Below are positions 16,501 through 22,735 of a DNA stretch of 23,264 bases, one piece after another. Every line of letters starts with the position of its first letter. The stretch's first letter is position 1. The position numbers and the translations under genes were made by a program. The stretch is taken from positions 1 through 23,264 of the IMG/VR virus record IMGVR_UViG_3300032322_001690, one strand, 5' to 3'. Under the pieces are notes generated by a model. It saw only the letters and a list, made by a program, of their open reading frames with translations, had not been told where the DNA came from and did not search any database. The stretch comes from a virus.

Positions 16501-19071
16501 GAGGTCTTCTTCTTGCTGTACTCTGTCCTTTAGATTACCGATTCTAGTAAGTTCATCTTTACTCTTCTGGTTGTCCTCCAGAAGCTTTTTCATTTGCTCC
16601 TGTTGTAACGTGTTTCTATCCAAATCTGGGGTAAAGCTGCTTAAAATTGCTAGCCCAAGTTCTGCCCAAGAGTTTAGTCCCTCAGTGGATATATCGTAGT
16701 TAAGGTCATTTAGAGCTTTATTCGTCTCTTGAATCTTCTTTGTAAGCTCATCCCACCTACTATTAACTTGAGCTTCATCAGCTTCCTTGCCTTTTTGAGC
16801 AGCGTATGAGGCATTATCTCCTAAGTCTTTGTAGACTGTACTGAGACGTTTAATCGCAAGCTCTGTTTTGGTCTGAGACGCTATCTCGTCCCTTGCCCGT
16901 TGCATACGGCCAAACAGGTCAATAAGCATAGCAGTCCCTACTTGAGCAACTACCATCCAAGCCATAAAGGACGCGAAGCTGAGAACCATGCCTTTTACAG
17001 CACCCCCGATAGCACCTGCCGCGCCTTTGACACTCTCGCCTAGCCTGTTCATTCCCTGTCTAGCTGTGTTCCCCACATCATTTGCGCTAACCTTAAGCTT
17101 CTCAAGCGCAAGAAGCATCTTTGTAGCTTCTATGTCAACAGCGCCGGCTGCTCTCGCCGCACCCAAAGATATTGCGTTAAAGCTACGCCCAACTTCACTA
17201 ATAGCAATGGCGAGTTTGGTGAATTGCGGGTACGCCTCTTGAACGAAGACTGCGATATTTACTAATGCTGTAGCTATAGCTCTAGCCAAGACTGCTGCCC
17301 ACTGTAGTGTGCTACTAATAAGCGTCGTGCCGAAGGTTACTAGCTTCCCTATAACAAAAGAAATGCCCTGAGAGGCACCTGCTATTGCGGTGCTAATCCA
17401 AGTGCCTACTTTAGTTAATCCGGCGCCGATAGCACTCACGACAGTGTCGAAACCTGCCTTGAATTGCATGATGCTCTTGAGGACCGAAGGCACAACCATG
17501 CCTATGCGGATAAGCCCATTAACTCCGATTTTTTCAAGTACCACGAATTGAGCGGTAACTTGACTAACATACTGAAAAAGTGGCAGTGCTATTAGTTGCC
17601 CATACACAGTTAAAAGCCCTGAGACCGCTGGGATCACAGTGGCATTCAGCACCGCCCCCATGTTGGCAAGTGTGTTAACTAGAATTTTTAGTTGTTCAAA
17701 CTTGAAGTCAGCAAAGCCTAAGAACAAATTCTTAAGCCCAGTGCCTACCATCACAAAAGCCTTTACCAGCTCGTCTGTGAATTTTGCGATAACCGGGCGC
17801 AGATTCTCTACTTGAGCCTGCACCGTAATAAACAGCTCCGCTGTCGCTTTGTTAATGTCGTTGAACAGATCCTTTTGTGCCCCATCATCGAACTTTTGCA
17901 GACTCGGGGCGGCCATACCTGCGCCGATAACTCCCTGTCCGATTGCCGCCCCGGCCCGCCCCATCCCGTCCGCGATCTCCATCGCCGGTTTGACAATGAG
18001 CGACATCCTCCGGTAGGTCTCACCTAGCCCGTCGAGGAGGGGTTGCAGCATGGGCGCCCCGAGAGCGCGGCCTAATTCCTGCTGGATTTCTTTGATGTTA
18101 GAGGTTATGCCGGCAAAGCCCTGTGCTTGTATCTTTTGCCCTGCAGTGAACGCGGCTAGCTTCTTTGTGATGAAATCGACCAGATCTCCCGCCTGCTTGG
18201 CTTTCTGGATGTCTTTATTGGTTATTCCTAGAGAACGGGCAAGGATGGAGTTGTTGTCAATGTCGCCCCGGAGCATCGAGCCGACTTCCTGGGTGGCTAG
18301 TCCAGGGTCGCTCATCCCAATGGTGCCGAGGGCCGCACTGAAGCTGAGTGCCAGCTTCTTGGCGTCTTCAATGGACCCACCGACCTGCCCGATCTGGCTT
18401 GAGACGGTCCCAAAGACTTGAATAATTGCTTCGGATGTTGTCCCGGCGATCTCTAGTGACTCGACCCTTATCTCGTCAATGGCTTTTTGAATTGGGCGCT
18501 TAAGCGCTAAGACGCTATCAAGTGGATTAGTTAGTTCAACTCCGTTTCTTAGAATTTTGTTTGTCGCTGCGATCGTTGTTTGCGTTTGCAGCATGACTTG
18601 CTGCAAACGGACCTCTCGCCCAATAGTCTCATCAAACATCCCGCCATAGGCGGATTTGAGAACGTTGACGCTTTGAGTCAGCCCGAAGATAGTGAAGCCC
18701 AGTCGGGCCACACTGTTGACAAGGGCGTCGGAAGCAATGACTGCACCCTGGAGGCTGACAGCTAGGGTCTTGCCGGGGCTTGCCTGGCTCAGCAGAATAG
18801 CCGCCTGAGCTGCGGTCTTGAACGTGTCCCCGAGGGCTTTTCCGACAGACTCAATGTCCATCAATGCCGGAACTACGTTCCTGGCAATACCGTAGGTGGT
18901 TTGTAGGGCTTTACCTACGTCTTGAACACCTTTGACCGTTTCCGATAAACTCGGGAACTGGACATTGATCTTAATTGGCGCTTGGAGATTCTTTAGCCTA
19001 TTGTCAATATTGTCGAGATCTCTCTGAGCCGCATTAGAATCACTTTCGACTCGGATTGTGTAGTCGGCCAC
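13570..19071 (-). CDS. Tape measure protein
   Basis: About 1833 residues; its length would set tail length. N terminus ADYTIRVESDSNAAQRDLDN is a typical tape measure opening. A helical, hydrophobic central stretch follows, clearest near 690-715 (MVLSFASFMAWMVVAQVG), then a charged coiled-coil region about 720-1000, a permuted M23-like domain at about 1015-1160, more coiled coil, an Ala/Ser/Gly-rich segment and a C-terminal GYLAELHGTEAVIPMPNGK motif common in tape measure proteins. No ATG start exists: candidates are TTG at 19092 and GTG at 19071. I prefer GTG because it yields M-ADYTIRVE; neither has a Shine-Dalgarno. It lies directly after the chaperone pair, as in lambda, and its stop overlaps the next ATG. 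Confidence 0.9.
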   Translation of the reverse strand: MADYTIRVESDSNAAQRDLDNIDNRLKNLQAPIKINVQFPSLSETVKGVQDVGKALQTTYGIARNVVPALMDIESVGKALGDTFKTAAQAAILLSQASPGKTLAVSLQGAVIASDALVNSVARLGFTIFGLTQSVNVLKSAYGGMFDETIGREVRLQQVMLQTQTTIAATNKILRNGVELTNPLDSVLALKRPIQKAIDEIRVESLEIAGTTSEAIIQVFGTVSSQIGQVGGSIEDAKKLALSFSAALGTIGMSDPGLATQEVGSMLRGDIDNNSILARSLGITNKDIQKAKQAGDLVDFITKKLAAFTAGQKIQAQGFAGITSNIKEIQQELGRALGAPMLQPLLDGLGETYRRMSLIVKPAMEIADGMGRAGAAIGQGVIGAGMAAPSLQKFDDGAQKDLFNDINKATAELFITVQAQVENLRPVIAKFTDELVKAFVMVGTGLKNLFLGFADFKFEQLKILVNTLANMGAVLNATVIPAVSGLLTVYGQLIALPLFQYVSQVTAQFVVLEKIGVNGLIRIGMVVPSVLKSIMQFKAGFDTVVSAIGAGLTKVGTWISTAIAGASQGISFVIGKLVTFGTTLISSTLQWAAVLARAIATALVNIAVFVQEAYPQFTKLAIAISEVGRSFNAISLGAARAAGAVDIEATKMLLALEKLKVSANDVGNTARQGMNRLGESVKGAAGAIGGAVKGMVLSFASFMAWMVVAQVGTAMLIDLFGRMQRARDEIASQTKTELAIKRLSTVYKDLGDNASYAAQKGKEADEAQVNSRWDELTKKIQETNKALNDLNYDISTEGLNSWAELGLAILSSFTPDLDRNTLQQEQMKKLLEDNQKSKDELTRIGNLKDRVQQEEDLRILGQKKIDISKEIRAQERAHENVMFQLRQQSLQKASEIISLESDLRIKAADRLNAKLLEGQEGVARSVTQGINEYLSIKAKGEQSIENNRRALQIEINSMEKSIMDYRFEAEKTIAQMRMKVGDYEKKVSEYKVQQAALEEKARRSEGNPSNPITAPGVGSGFLVGSTGNSTGPHLDLRGPDKQKVIEEALAIVKALQRSGVAYMELPNLAKLEPQNKNILNVTDEKELRRRLSVEQGAHDSTRGRRPGQSKNAVDISLPAGTLIPVPVSKAEWTNGGGGYTATSLLTGNQMLHGLKTSMASGTTMGPSTVQGRPVGTKSTLGGKSVTWNGQAWVGEDGQAKKGTPPSALAAPQVPDLSALFSGQTGAQASMTRNLEAQLQRIDDLSSKIISANTAEAFDNIIANALPKVGLEEARTALANANTELMSVRANLGKVYDPQEFELAVANQQKMNGLIRIYDAALEKIKQNKPDGTPLVPMDKQEALIKRLDEWRRQEVASLDRSKPANEERRVELERQTLKTKQETAQIQRIQNELLEVQLNLERQKIAIGVRVASMSLRPDDFVGNRLIQADADIANKKLDIKKERPLITDEELNRVVGQYAIAVKDAAVALGTLEVNAKKQSDTWARASEMGRELTGGFRNMLKTISTGGDVTVAVGEMLSSIGNKFMDMSFDLVAKPLETSITQFIAQLLGVQTTAALQASASASNTGALTAAGTITAANTTVVGLQTAATTANTAALVALTGAIAASAGASAASGGSSIAKIAFSLASSLISGGVGAIGGGGASFSSAFSSAPSTSFGQALQMPNLLGSARNGGVFTPEGMAKLPSFSSGGIARGSSSGYLAELHGTEAVIPMPNGKALPVELRGDSASQALQGSLSAMEQNYQSGGSQEALLGSLRAMEENYQTTTLMAASQPLTIQYERVGTGDLPFVTEEQFRQGIEDSGKAIRRDAKREADQQWRSSLRNDTRVPGVR
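13578..13582 (-). promoter_or_regulatory. Shine-Dalgarno AGGAG for the distal tail gene
   Basis: AGGAG on the minus strand, seven nt before the ATG at 13570 and lying inside the end of the tape measure gene. It decides the start of the 157-residue protein over the longer frame. Clear sites of this kind are rare in the window. Confidence 0.7.
13779..13882 (-). repeat. 60-nt tandem repeat near the tape measure C terminus
   Basis: Two adjacent copies encode GSLSAMEQNYQ and GSLRAMEENYQ; the CCATGG cores at 13791 and 13851 are exactly 60 bases (20 codons) apart. The copies have diverged at third positions, so the duplication is not recent. Confidence 0.75.
15590..16050 (-). other. Permuted M23-like domain within the tape measure protein
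   Basis: Numbered from GTG 19071: VGSTGNSTGPHLDLR (H1033, D1035) resembles the final motif of M23 peptidases (GSTG-x-STGPHLH). It is followed, not preceded, by NAVDISLPAGTLI (D1114), which resembles the first M23 motif, and by a GGGGY...MLHGL stretch (H1152) resembling the middle motif. The order is therefore circularly permuted. The usual His of H-x-x-x-D is Lys1110 and HLH is HLD, so zinc binding looks incomplete and the domain may be structural. The assignment is by eye. Confidence 0.55.
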
Positions 19072-19101
19072 CGAATTCGCCAAAAGAGCCAATAGGTCAG
19101 G

Positions 19102-20120
19102 CTATCGCCGGGGGCTAGACGGGCTCGGGGGGCGACTCAGTCGCATATACACATGGATCGGGATCCTGCGCTCCTGGACAAGGCGGTGGAGGACATGCTT
19201 GGTCCGCTCGGTGATTTTTAGGCGTACCTCGTCGGCTGACTCACCAGTGGTGACCTCCAAGCCTGGGAACGGCAGGAATATATCGGGATTTTTGAATTCT
19301 ACCTTTTGGCTGGGATTGAGGTGCTTAATTCCTAGGAAGTGGACAATGCTGGTCAGCTGCGCGGCGGTCGTTGCCGCGATGTTCGCGTCTCGTTGTTGAA
19401 GCTCATCAATCTTCTGCAGCAAAGCTTGAATCAGCTTTACCGGAGTACGAATAAATCTGTGAGCGGGGAAATCGTCCGCCAGGCATGAGTTGCGAAAACG
19501 GATGTAGATTTCACCCCAGTCGTACTCCGGCTCGGCCCAGAGCTTTTCGTAGGATCTGAGAATCGCGTCTATGTCTAAGTCGCCTTCGGGCGTAAGCTCA
19601 GCTTCGCCGCCTCTTCGTTTCCCTCGGCAGCGTCAGGCCAACCATTCCGCTCCCATGCAATGAAGTCGGACATTCTGTTGAGCACCTTTAGGGGAATGCG
19701 GCTAGTGTCTTCCAGCGTCCAGTCCTCAGTGGATTCCCAAACTCCGGTTTCGGGGTGTTTGACTTGACCCCGATACTGAAGAAGCATAAATGCGTAAGCC
19801 TGCAACTTAGCAGTTGACTCTTCTTGCGCGGCGTTTAGCGCTTGGATTTGGTCGAGGTAGTCGTAGATAATACTGTCTTTGTCTTCTGCGCCGGATCGCT
19901 GTAGTAGGTCGACGGCTTCTTTGTTGGTGATACCTTTGTCTTTGGCAATCTGCTTCGCCAGACGCATAGATTCGTAAGTCCCCTTGGAATACTCCTTCTC
20001 GATGGCCGTGATCTGAGTCACCTCTGCAGGGACCAGATCCTTGTGGATCGGAAAACGGAACGGCCCGATCTCGTAGTAGTCGCTAACCGGGAACAGCAGC
20101 CCTTTGTTGAACGTGCTCAT
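19102..20120 (-). CDS. Tail assembly chaperone GT-type fusion, by -1 frameshift
   Basis: The upstream gene is read for 168 codons to G GGA AAC, then continues in the -1 frame from 19617 to TAG at 19102-19104, giving about 339 residues. The -1 frame is open from just after a TGA at 19633-19635. Translating it by hand gives RRGGEAELTPEGDLDID, then YDWGEIYIRFRNSCLADDF, without a stop. It holds no ATG, GTG or TTG until a TTG at 19422 deep inside, so it cannot readily be made alone. Position just before the tape measure gene matches lambda gpGT, whose T part recruits tube protein while G binds the tape measure. Function is by analogy; the frames and heptamer are read directly. Confidence 0.85.
19575..20120 (-). 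CDS. Tail assembly chaperone G-type, zero-frame product
   Basis: 181 residues when translation does not slip; the reading ends at TAG 19575-19577 with LSLRPKAT. Mostly helical and charged (IEKEYSKGTYESMRLAKQIA, YLDQIQALNAAQEESTAKLQ), as expected for a chaperone that coats the tape measure protein. I use ATG at 20120; a TTG at 20138 would add six residues. No Shine-Dalgarno is seen, and the start lies inside the end of the preceding small gene (38-nt overlap), so coupling is likely. It resembles lambda gpG in place and partnership, not in obvious sequence. Confidence 0.82.
   Translation of the reverse strand: MSTFNKGLLFPVSDYYEIGPFRFPIHKDLVPAEVTQITAIEKEYSKGTYESMRLAKQIAKDKGITNKEAVDLLQRSGAEDKDSIIYDYLDQIQALNAAQEESTAKLQAYAFMLLQYRGQVKHPETGVWESTEDWTLEDTSRIPLKVLNRMSDFIAWERNGWPDAAEGNEEAAKLSLRPKAT
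19589..19623 (-). promoter_or_regulatory. Programmed -1 frameshift signal: GGGAAAC slippery site plus hairpin
   Basis: The minus strand reads ..GAG GGA AAC.. in the chaperone frame, giving the canonical X-XXY-YYZ heptamer G GGA AAC at 19623-19617. Eight nt later a stem can form at 19608-19589: GGCG-AAGC, loop TGA, GCTT, a bulged A, CGCC (eight pairs). The spacing suits a stimulatory structure. Lambda uses the closely related GGGAAAG at its G-T junction. Confidence 0.85.
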
Positions 20121-20352
20121 GGTGGTAAGGCAGCTCAACAGACCAGGCGATTAGGGCGTTCTGGCGGTTGAGCCATTGAGGGGGAAGATCAACTTCTACG
20201 TTAGCATCTTCGCCGGAAAGATGCACAGCCTGCTCGACGGTGAAGGGCTCTATGTAGATTGCCCCGACCTTAACGCTCTCGGGGAGGATCTCGCAATTGA
20301 CTGCGAAGATTGTGCAGATCGGATTTAATAGTAAATCGACTTCTTTGGACAT
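20083..20352 (-). CDS. Small hypothetical tail-cluster protein
   Basis: 89 residues, not recognised. It has a short hydrophobic beta-like N-terminal part (LLLNPICTIFAVNCEIL) and contains VGAIYIEPFTVEQAVHLSG and LPPQWLNRQNALIAW; no clear membrane helix. ATG at 20352 has no Shine-Dalgarno and follows the intrinsic terminator by about 20 nt, so its mRNA would depend on read-through or an unseen promoter. Its 3' end overlaps the chaperone start by 38 nt. Position between major tail protein and chaperone suggests a tail assembly role. It could be spurious, but the 230 bases upstream of the chaperone would otherwise be empty in a very compact region. Confidence 0.6.
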   Translation of the reverse strand: MSKEVDLLLNPICTIFAVNCEILPESVKVGAIYIEPFTVEQAVHLSGEDANVEVDLPPQWLNRQNALIAWSVELPYHHEHVQQRAAVPG

Positions 20353-20373
20353 TGACAGAAGGGTTTAGATCCC

Positions 20374-20400
20374 AAAAGAAAAGCCCCCGAGAACGGGGGC
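20374..20400 (-). terminator. Intrinsic terminator after the major tail gene
   Basis: On the minus strand GCCCCCG (20400-20394), loop TTCT, CGGGGGC (20389-20383), then TTTTCTTTT (20382-20374). A seven-pair GC-only stem, tight loop and T tract make a textbook Rho-independent terminator, 22 nt past the major tail stop (20423). It should cap most late transcripts here and lower expression of the chaperone, tape measure and tip genes. Confidence 0.9.
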
Positions 20401-20422
20401 GGAAGAGACGGTGAGGCCGAGA

Positions 20423-21451
20423 TCAAGCGGTGCGGAAGCTGGTCGAGAAACCACCGAGGGCTCGTCGGACCCCGCTGGCGCTGGCTACGCCCGCAGCATC
20501 CACAGCCTGGACGACGGCACCATCCCGAACGATCAGCTTGAAGTTGGTCGCGGCAGGCAGGGAGCCTGCAGGGGTGATAGTGGCAACTGCCGTGGTGGTG
20601 TTGTAGGTCACGGCGGCAGGCACTTGGACACCAGTTGAAGCCAGTTCCAAACGGAAGCCCGAGCCATCGGTTTGTCCCAGGCTGGTTTGGGTCAGCGCAA
20701 TTGTTCCGTTGCTTGTGTAAGTGACCGTGAGCGGTGCAGTGACTACGATCGCGGTTGCATTATCGGCAGGGACTGGAGCAAACCGGCGAACACCAGTCGT
20801 TACGGCTGCGTTGAAGGTCTGTAGTAGACCAGTCTGCACTCCGCCATAGTTCAGTCGACTAGAGCCTGCGTCGTAGAGGCCAGAGACTACACGGCCACGT
20901 CCTATTAGATCGTAGGAAAGCTGCGTGAGGTTCTGGGGATCAACGCCGGGCTTAAGGTTCTGTACTGAGCAGTTGACACCGGTAAAGGAATAGATCCAGT
21001 TACCGGAGTTGCCGTTGGCTTGGCCGAGATCTTGCAGAATTTCCAGGTAGATCTCGGTGTCCTCGGACTGCGTTGCAAGTTCCAGGATTCGGTAACCCTC
21101 CTCGTAAGCACCTCGGAAGGTGGGAACGAGCGAACTCCCTGAAAACTCCATGTCCTTCATCAGGAAGGAGGTAACGGAACCTTGCCAGCCGGCACCGGTT
21201 TTACGACTGTCTTCCCAGCCGTCGTCACCGAGGAGGCGGAACTTGTTGTCTTTGTCGCTTTTCGACCAATTCAGGGATTGGATACCTTGCAGCTCAGTGT
21301 AAGTCACCCCAGTGTCTAACGTGGGGAGGGTGACATAGCCGGCGGAGTTACGGGTGCCGAAATACCGGGCACCTAGGGGAAGTGCGACACAGCGCACAAT
21401 AGTGTCGGTTGCGTCGTGGAACGATTGACCGACTGCGTAGTCGTAGGGCAT
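20423..21451 (-). CDS. Major tail tube protein with C-terminal Ig-like (Big_5/SbsA-type) domain
   Basis: 342 residues, the expected subunit of the tail tube. Residues 1-215 form the tube part: LNWSKSDKDNKFRLLGDDGW (60-79), KTGAGWQGSVTSF (84-96), AYEEGYRILEL and LTQLSYDLIGRGRV. Residues about 220-328 match a bacterial Ig-like domain of the SbsA type: RFAPVPADNATAIVVTAPLT, then VTYNTTTAVATITPAGSLPA and FKLIVRDG. Such a domain would decorate the outside of the tail and may bind surface glycans. ATG at 21451 follows the previous stop by nine nt; GAGGG overlaps that stop as a likely ribosome site. The strong terminator just downstream fits its role as the most abundant tail protein. Confidence 0.85.
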   Translation of the reverse strand: MPYDYAVGQSFHDATDTIVRCVALPLGARYFGTRNSAGYVTLPTLDTGVTYTELQGIQSLNWSKSDKDNKFRLLGDDGWEDSRKTGAGWQGSVTSFLMKDMEFSGSSLVPTFRGAYEEGYRILELATQSEDTEIYLEILQDLGQANGNSGNWIYSFTGVNCSVQNLKPGVDPQNLTQLSYDLIGRGRVVSGLYDAGSSRLNYGGVQTGLLQTFNAAVTTGVRRFAPVPADNATAIVVTAPLTVTYTSNGTIALTQTSLGQTDGSGFRLELASTGVQVPAAVTYNTTTAVATITPAGSLPAATNFKLIVRDGAVVQAVDAAGVASASGVRRALGGFSTSFRTA

Positions 21452-21460
21452 GGGGATCCC

Positions 21461-21940
21461 TCAGGGGCGGAGGATAGGGCTGATGGAGGTTCCGCGAAAG
21501 CGGGCTGTCAGGGATTCCAAGGCAACCTCGGACCTGCGCATGTACCGAAGGTTAGCTGTGGGGAAAAGCCGCCCCATTCGGGACTGGACCTCTCGGAGGG
21601 TCAGGGTATTTTGAGTAGTTTCCGAGAATCCGAAGTTGGTGAATGTGATGGTCCATGTGGACACTGTGATGATCTGACCTCTGCCAGGAGTAATACGCTC
21701 TTCTGGGACTTCATCAATGACACATTGGATGCCGGAAGGTTTCCAGGTTGAAGGTACTAGGGTTGAACCTTCAGCGTATATGCAAGGAATAATCCCGGTT
21801 TTGGTGGTGTAGGATCCCGGCCAAAGAGAGACAGGCTTGAGCGTTATGTTGTCAGACTCATAGTATTCCAACACATCACGCTCGATCGGGTAGCGGATAT
21901 GAGCTACTTGAGGTTGGTATGTACCGCCGCTTACTGTCAT
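21461..21940 (-). CDS. Tail terminator / tail completion candidate
   Basis: 159 residues, soluble, beta-rich, no enzyme motif. Features visible are RDVLEYYESDNITLKPVSLWPG in the first third, a strand-rich centre with ITVSTWTITFTNFGFSETT, and a basic C terminus. I do not recognise the family; the call rests on gene order, between the gp10-like neck protein and the major tail protein, where siphoviruses place the tail terminator. ATG at 21940 overlaps the preceding stop by four bases (ATGA), so it is probably coupled. Only a weak AAAGAA lies upstream. Confidence 0.65.
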   Translation of the reverse strand: MTVSGGTYQPQVAHIRYPIERDVLEYYESDNITLKPVSLWPGSYTTKTGIIPCIYAEGSTLVPSTWKPSGIQCVIDEVPEERITPGRGQIITVSTWTITFTNFGFSETTQNTLTLREVQSRMGRLFPTANLRYMRRSEVALESLTARFRGTSISPILRP

Positions 21941-22314
21941 GATTTTGTTCTTTGTAGATTCTCTGCGAGGAGCTTCGCGTACATCGCCGGAAGTTCCGCG
22001 AGCGGATCCCGTGTCCAGGGACGGCCTGGGAAGCGGACGCCCTCGGGGGAGGTGCCTCCTTCGTGGACTTCTGTGGCGTAATCAGCCGCCCAGGTAATGT
22101 CGAAGCCGCCGCCGGGGAGCATACGGAGGCGAGCACTGTCTCGTAGGTTGCCTGTGTCGACGATGTCACGAATCTTGGGGTTTGTGGGGTAGGCCCACTC
22201 TGGAGAGTTCATTTCCTCCCGGCAGCGACGATTAAACCAAATGGCCAAGTCAGCCATGGTCTTTCGCTGAGCGTTCACAAAGTCGGCGGAAATGGACCGC
22301 GTGGCTATAGGCAT
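21937..22314 (-). CDS. HK97 gp10-like neck / tail completion protein
   Basis: 125 residues. VDTGNLRDS (52-60), the W-x-x-x-YA-x-x-VHEGG stretch (75-87) and PGRPW (96-100) are the typical arrangement of HK97 gp10-like proteins, which sit at the head-tail joint. An amphipathic helical N terminus (QRKTMADLAIWFNRRCREEM) fits the family, and length is usual. ATG at 22314 overlaps the previous TAA (TAATG) and has GGAGG six nt upstream, one of the few clear ribosome sites in the window. Neighbours on both sides are candidate connector proteins. Confidence 0.85.
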   Translation of the reverse strand: MPIATRSISADFVNAQRKTMADLAIWFNRRCREEMNSPEWAYPTNPKIRDIVDTGNLRDSARLRMLPGGGFDITWAADYATEVHEGGTSPEGVRFPGRPWTRDPLAELPAMYAKLLAENLQRTKS

Positions 22315-22709
22315 TAACCGCCTCCGGTGACACGGAATATACCTTGGACCATCTGCCTAAGGTCGATTCTGGCCGCCTGGTCCATGTTTAAGTCGAAGAT
22401 TAGTTCCAGCCGGCCATTCAGGCCGTTTACTGTGGCCACCGCCTGGGAACCGTTCGTGATCCGAGGGTCAAGCGTGTTTGGGGAAAGTAGACGCCCGGAG
22501 ATGTTGTAAGTCGTCTGGTCTGATCCAGGGGAAGAGCGCCAGTCAGGCTTCTGGATTGTCAGGGCCGCGAGGTACTCTAGTGTTGTTGTTCCGGCAATGT
22601 AATTGCCTGTCGCGGGATCTTGAGTAGCTGTCGCTGTTTCTACAGTAAAGGCTAACTGGGCGTTACCCCACGGGGCGTAGGCTGAAATGAGGGTGGGGTT
22701 AATAGCCAT
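22314..22709 (-). CDS. Head closure / connector candidate
   Basis: 131 residues, mainly beta. Notable stretches are FTVETATATQDPATGNYIAG, LEYLAALTIQKPDWRSSPGS, and a C terminus with DLRQMVQGIFRVTGGG. Proteins of this size and make-up just ahead of a gp10-like gene are usually head-tail stoppers; I infer that role from order, not from a firm motif match. ATG at 22709 lies 26 nt after the previous stop, with no Shine-Dalgarno in between. The stop overlaps the next ATG. Confidence 0.7.
   Translation of the reverse strand: MAINPTLISAYAPWGNAQLAFTVETATATQDPATGNYIAGTTTLEYLAALTIQKPDWRSSPGSDQTTYNISGRLLSPNTLDPRITNGSQAVATVNGLNGRLELIFDLNMDQAARIDLRQMVQGIFRVTGGG
22321..22325 (-). promoter_or_regulatory. 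Shine-Dalgarno GGAGG for the neck gene
   Basis: GGAGG on the minus strand, six nt before the ATG at 22314 and inside the last codons of the upstream gene. It supports the TAATG-coupled start. Confidence 0.65.
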
Positions 22710-22735
22710 GAGTAATGTTTAGACGGTCGGACGGG

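Noticed and set aside
19102-19422. Stand-alone 106-residue gene starting with TTG at 19422
   Set aside because: The same frame is open for about 210 further bases upstream, lacks any better start, and joins the preceding gene through a canonical slippery heptamer; it is the end of the frameshift product.
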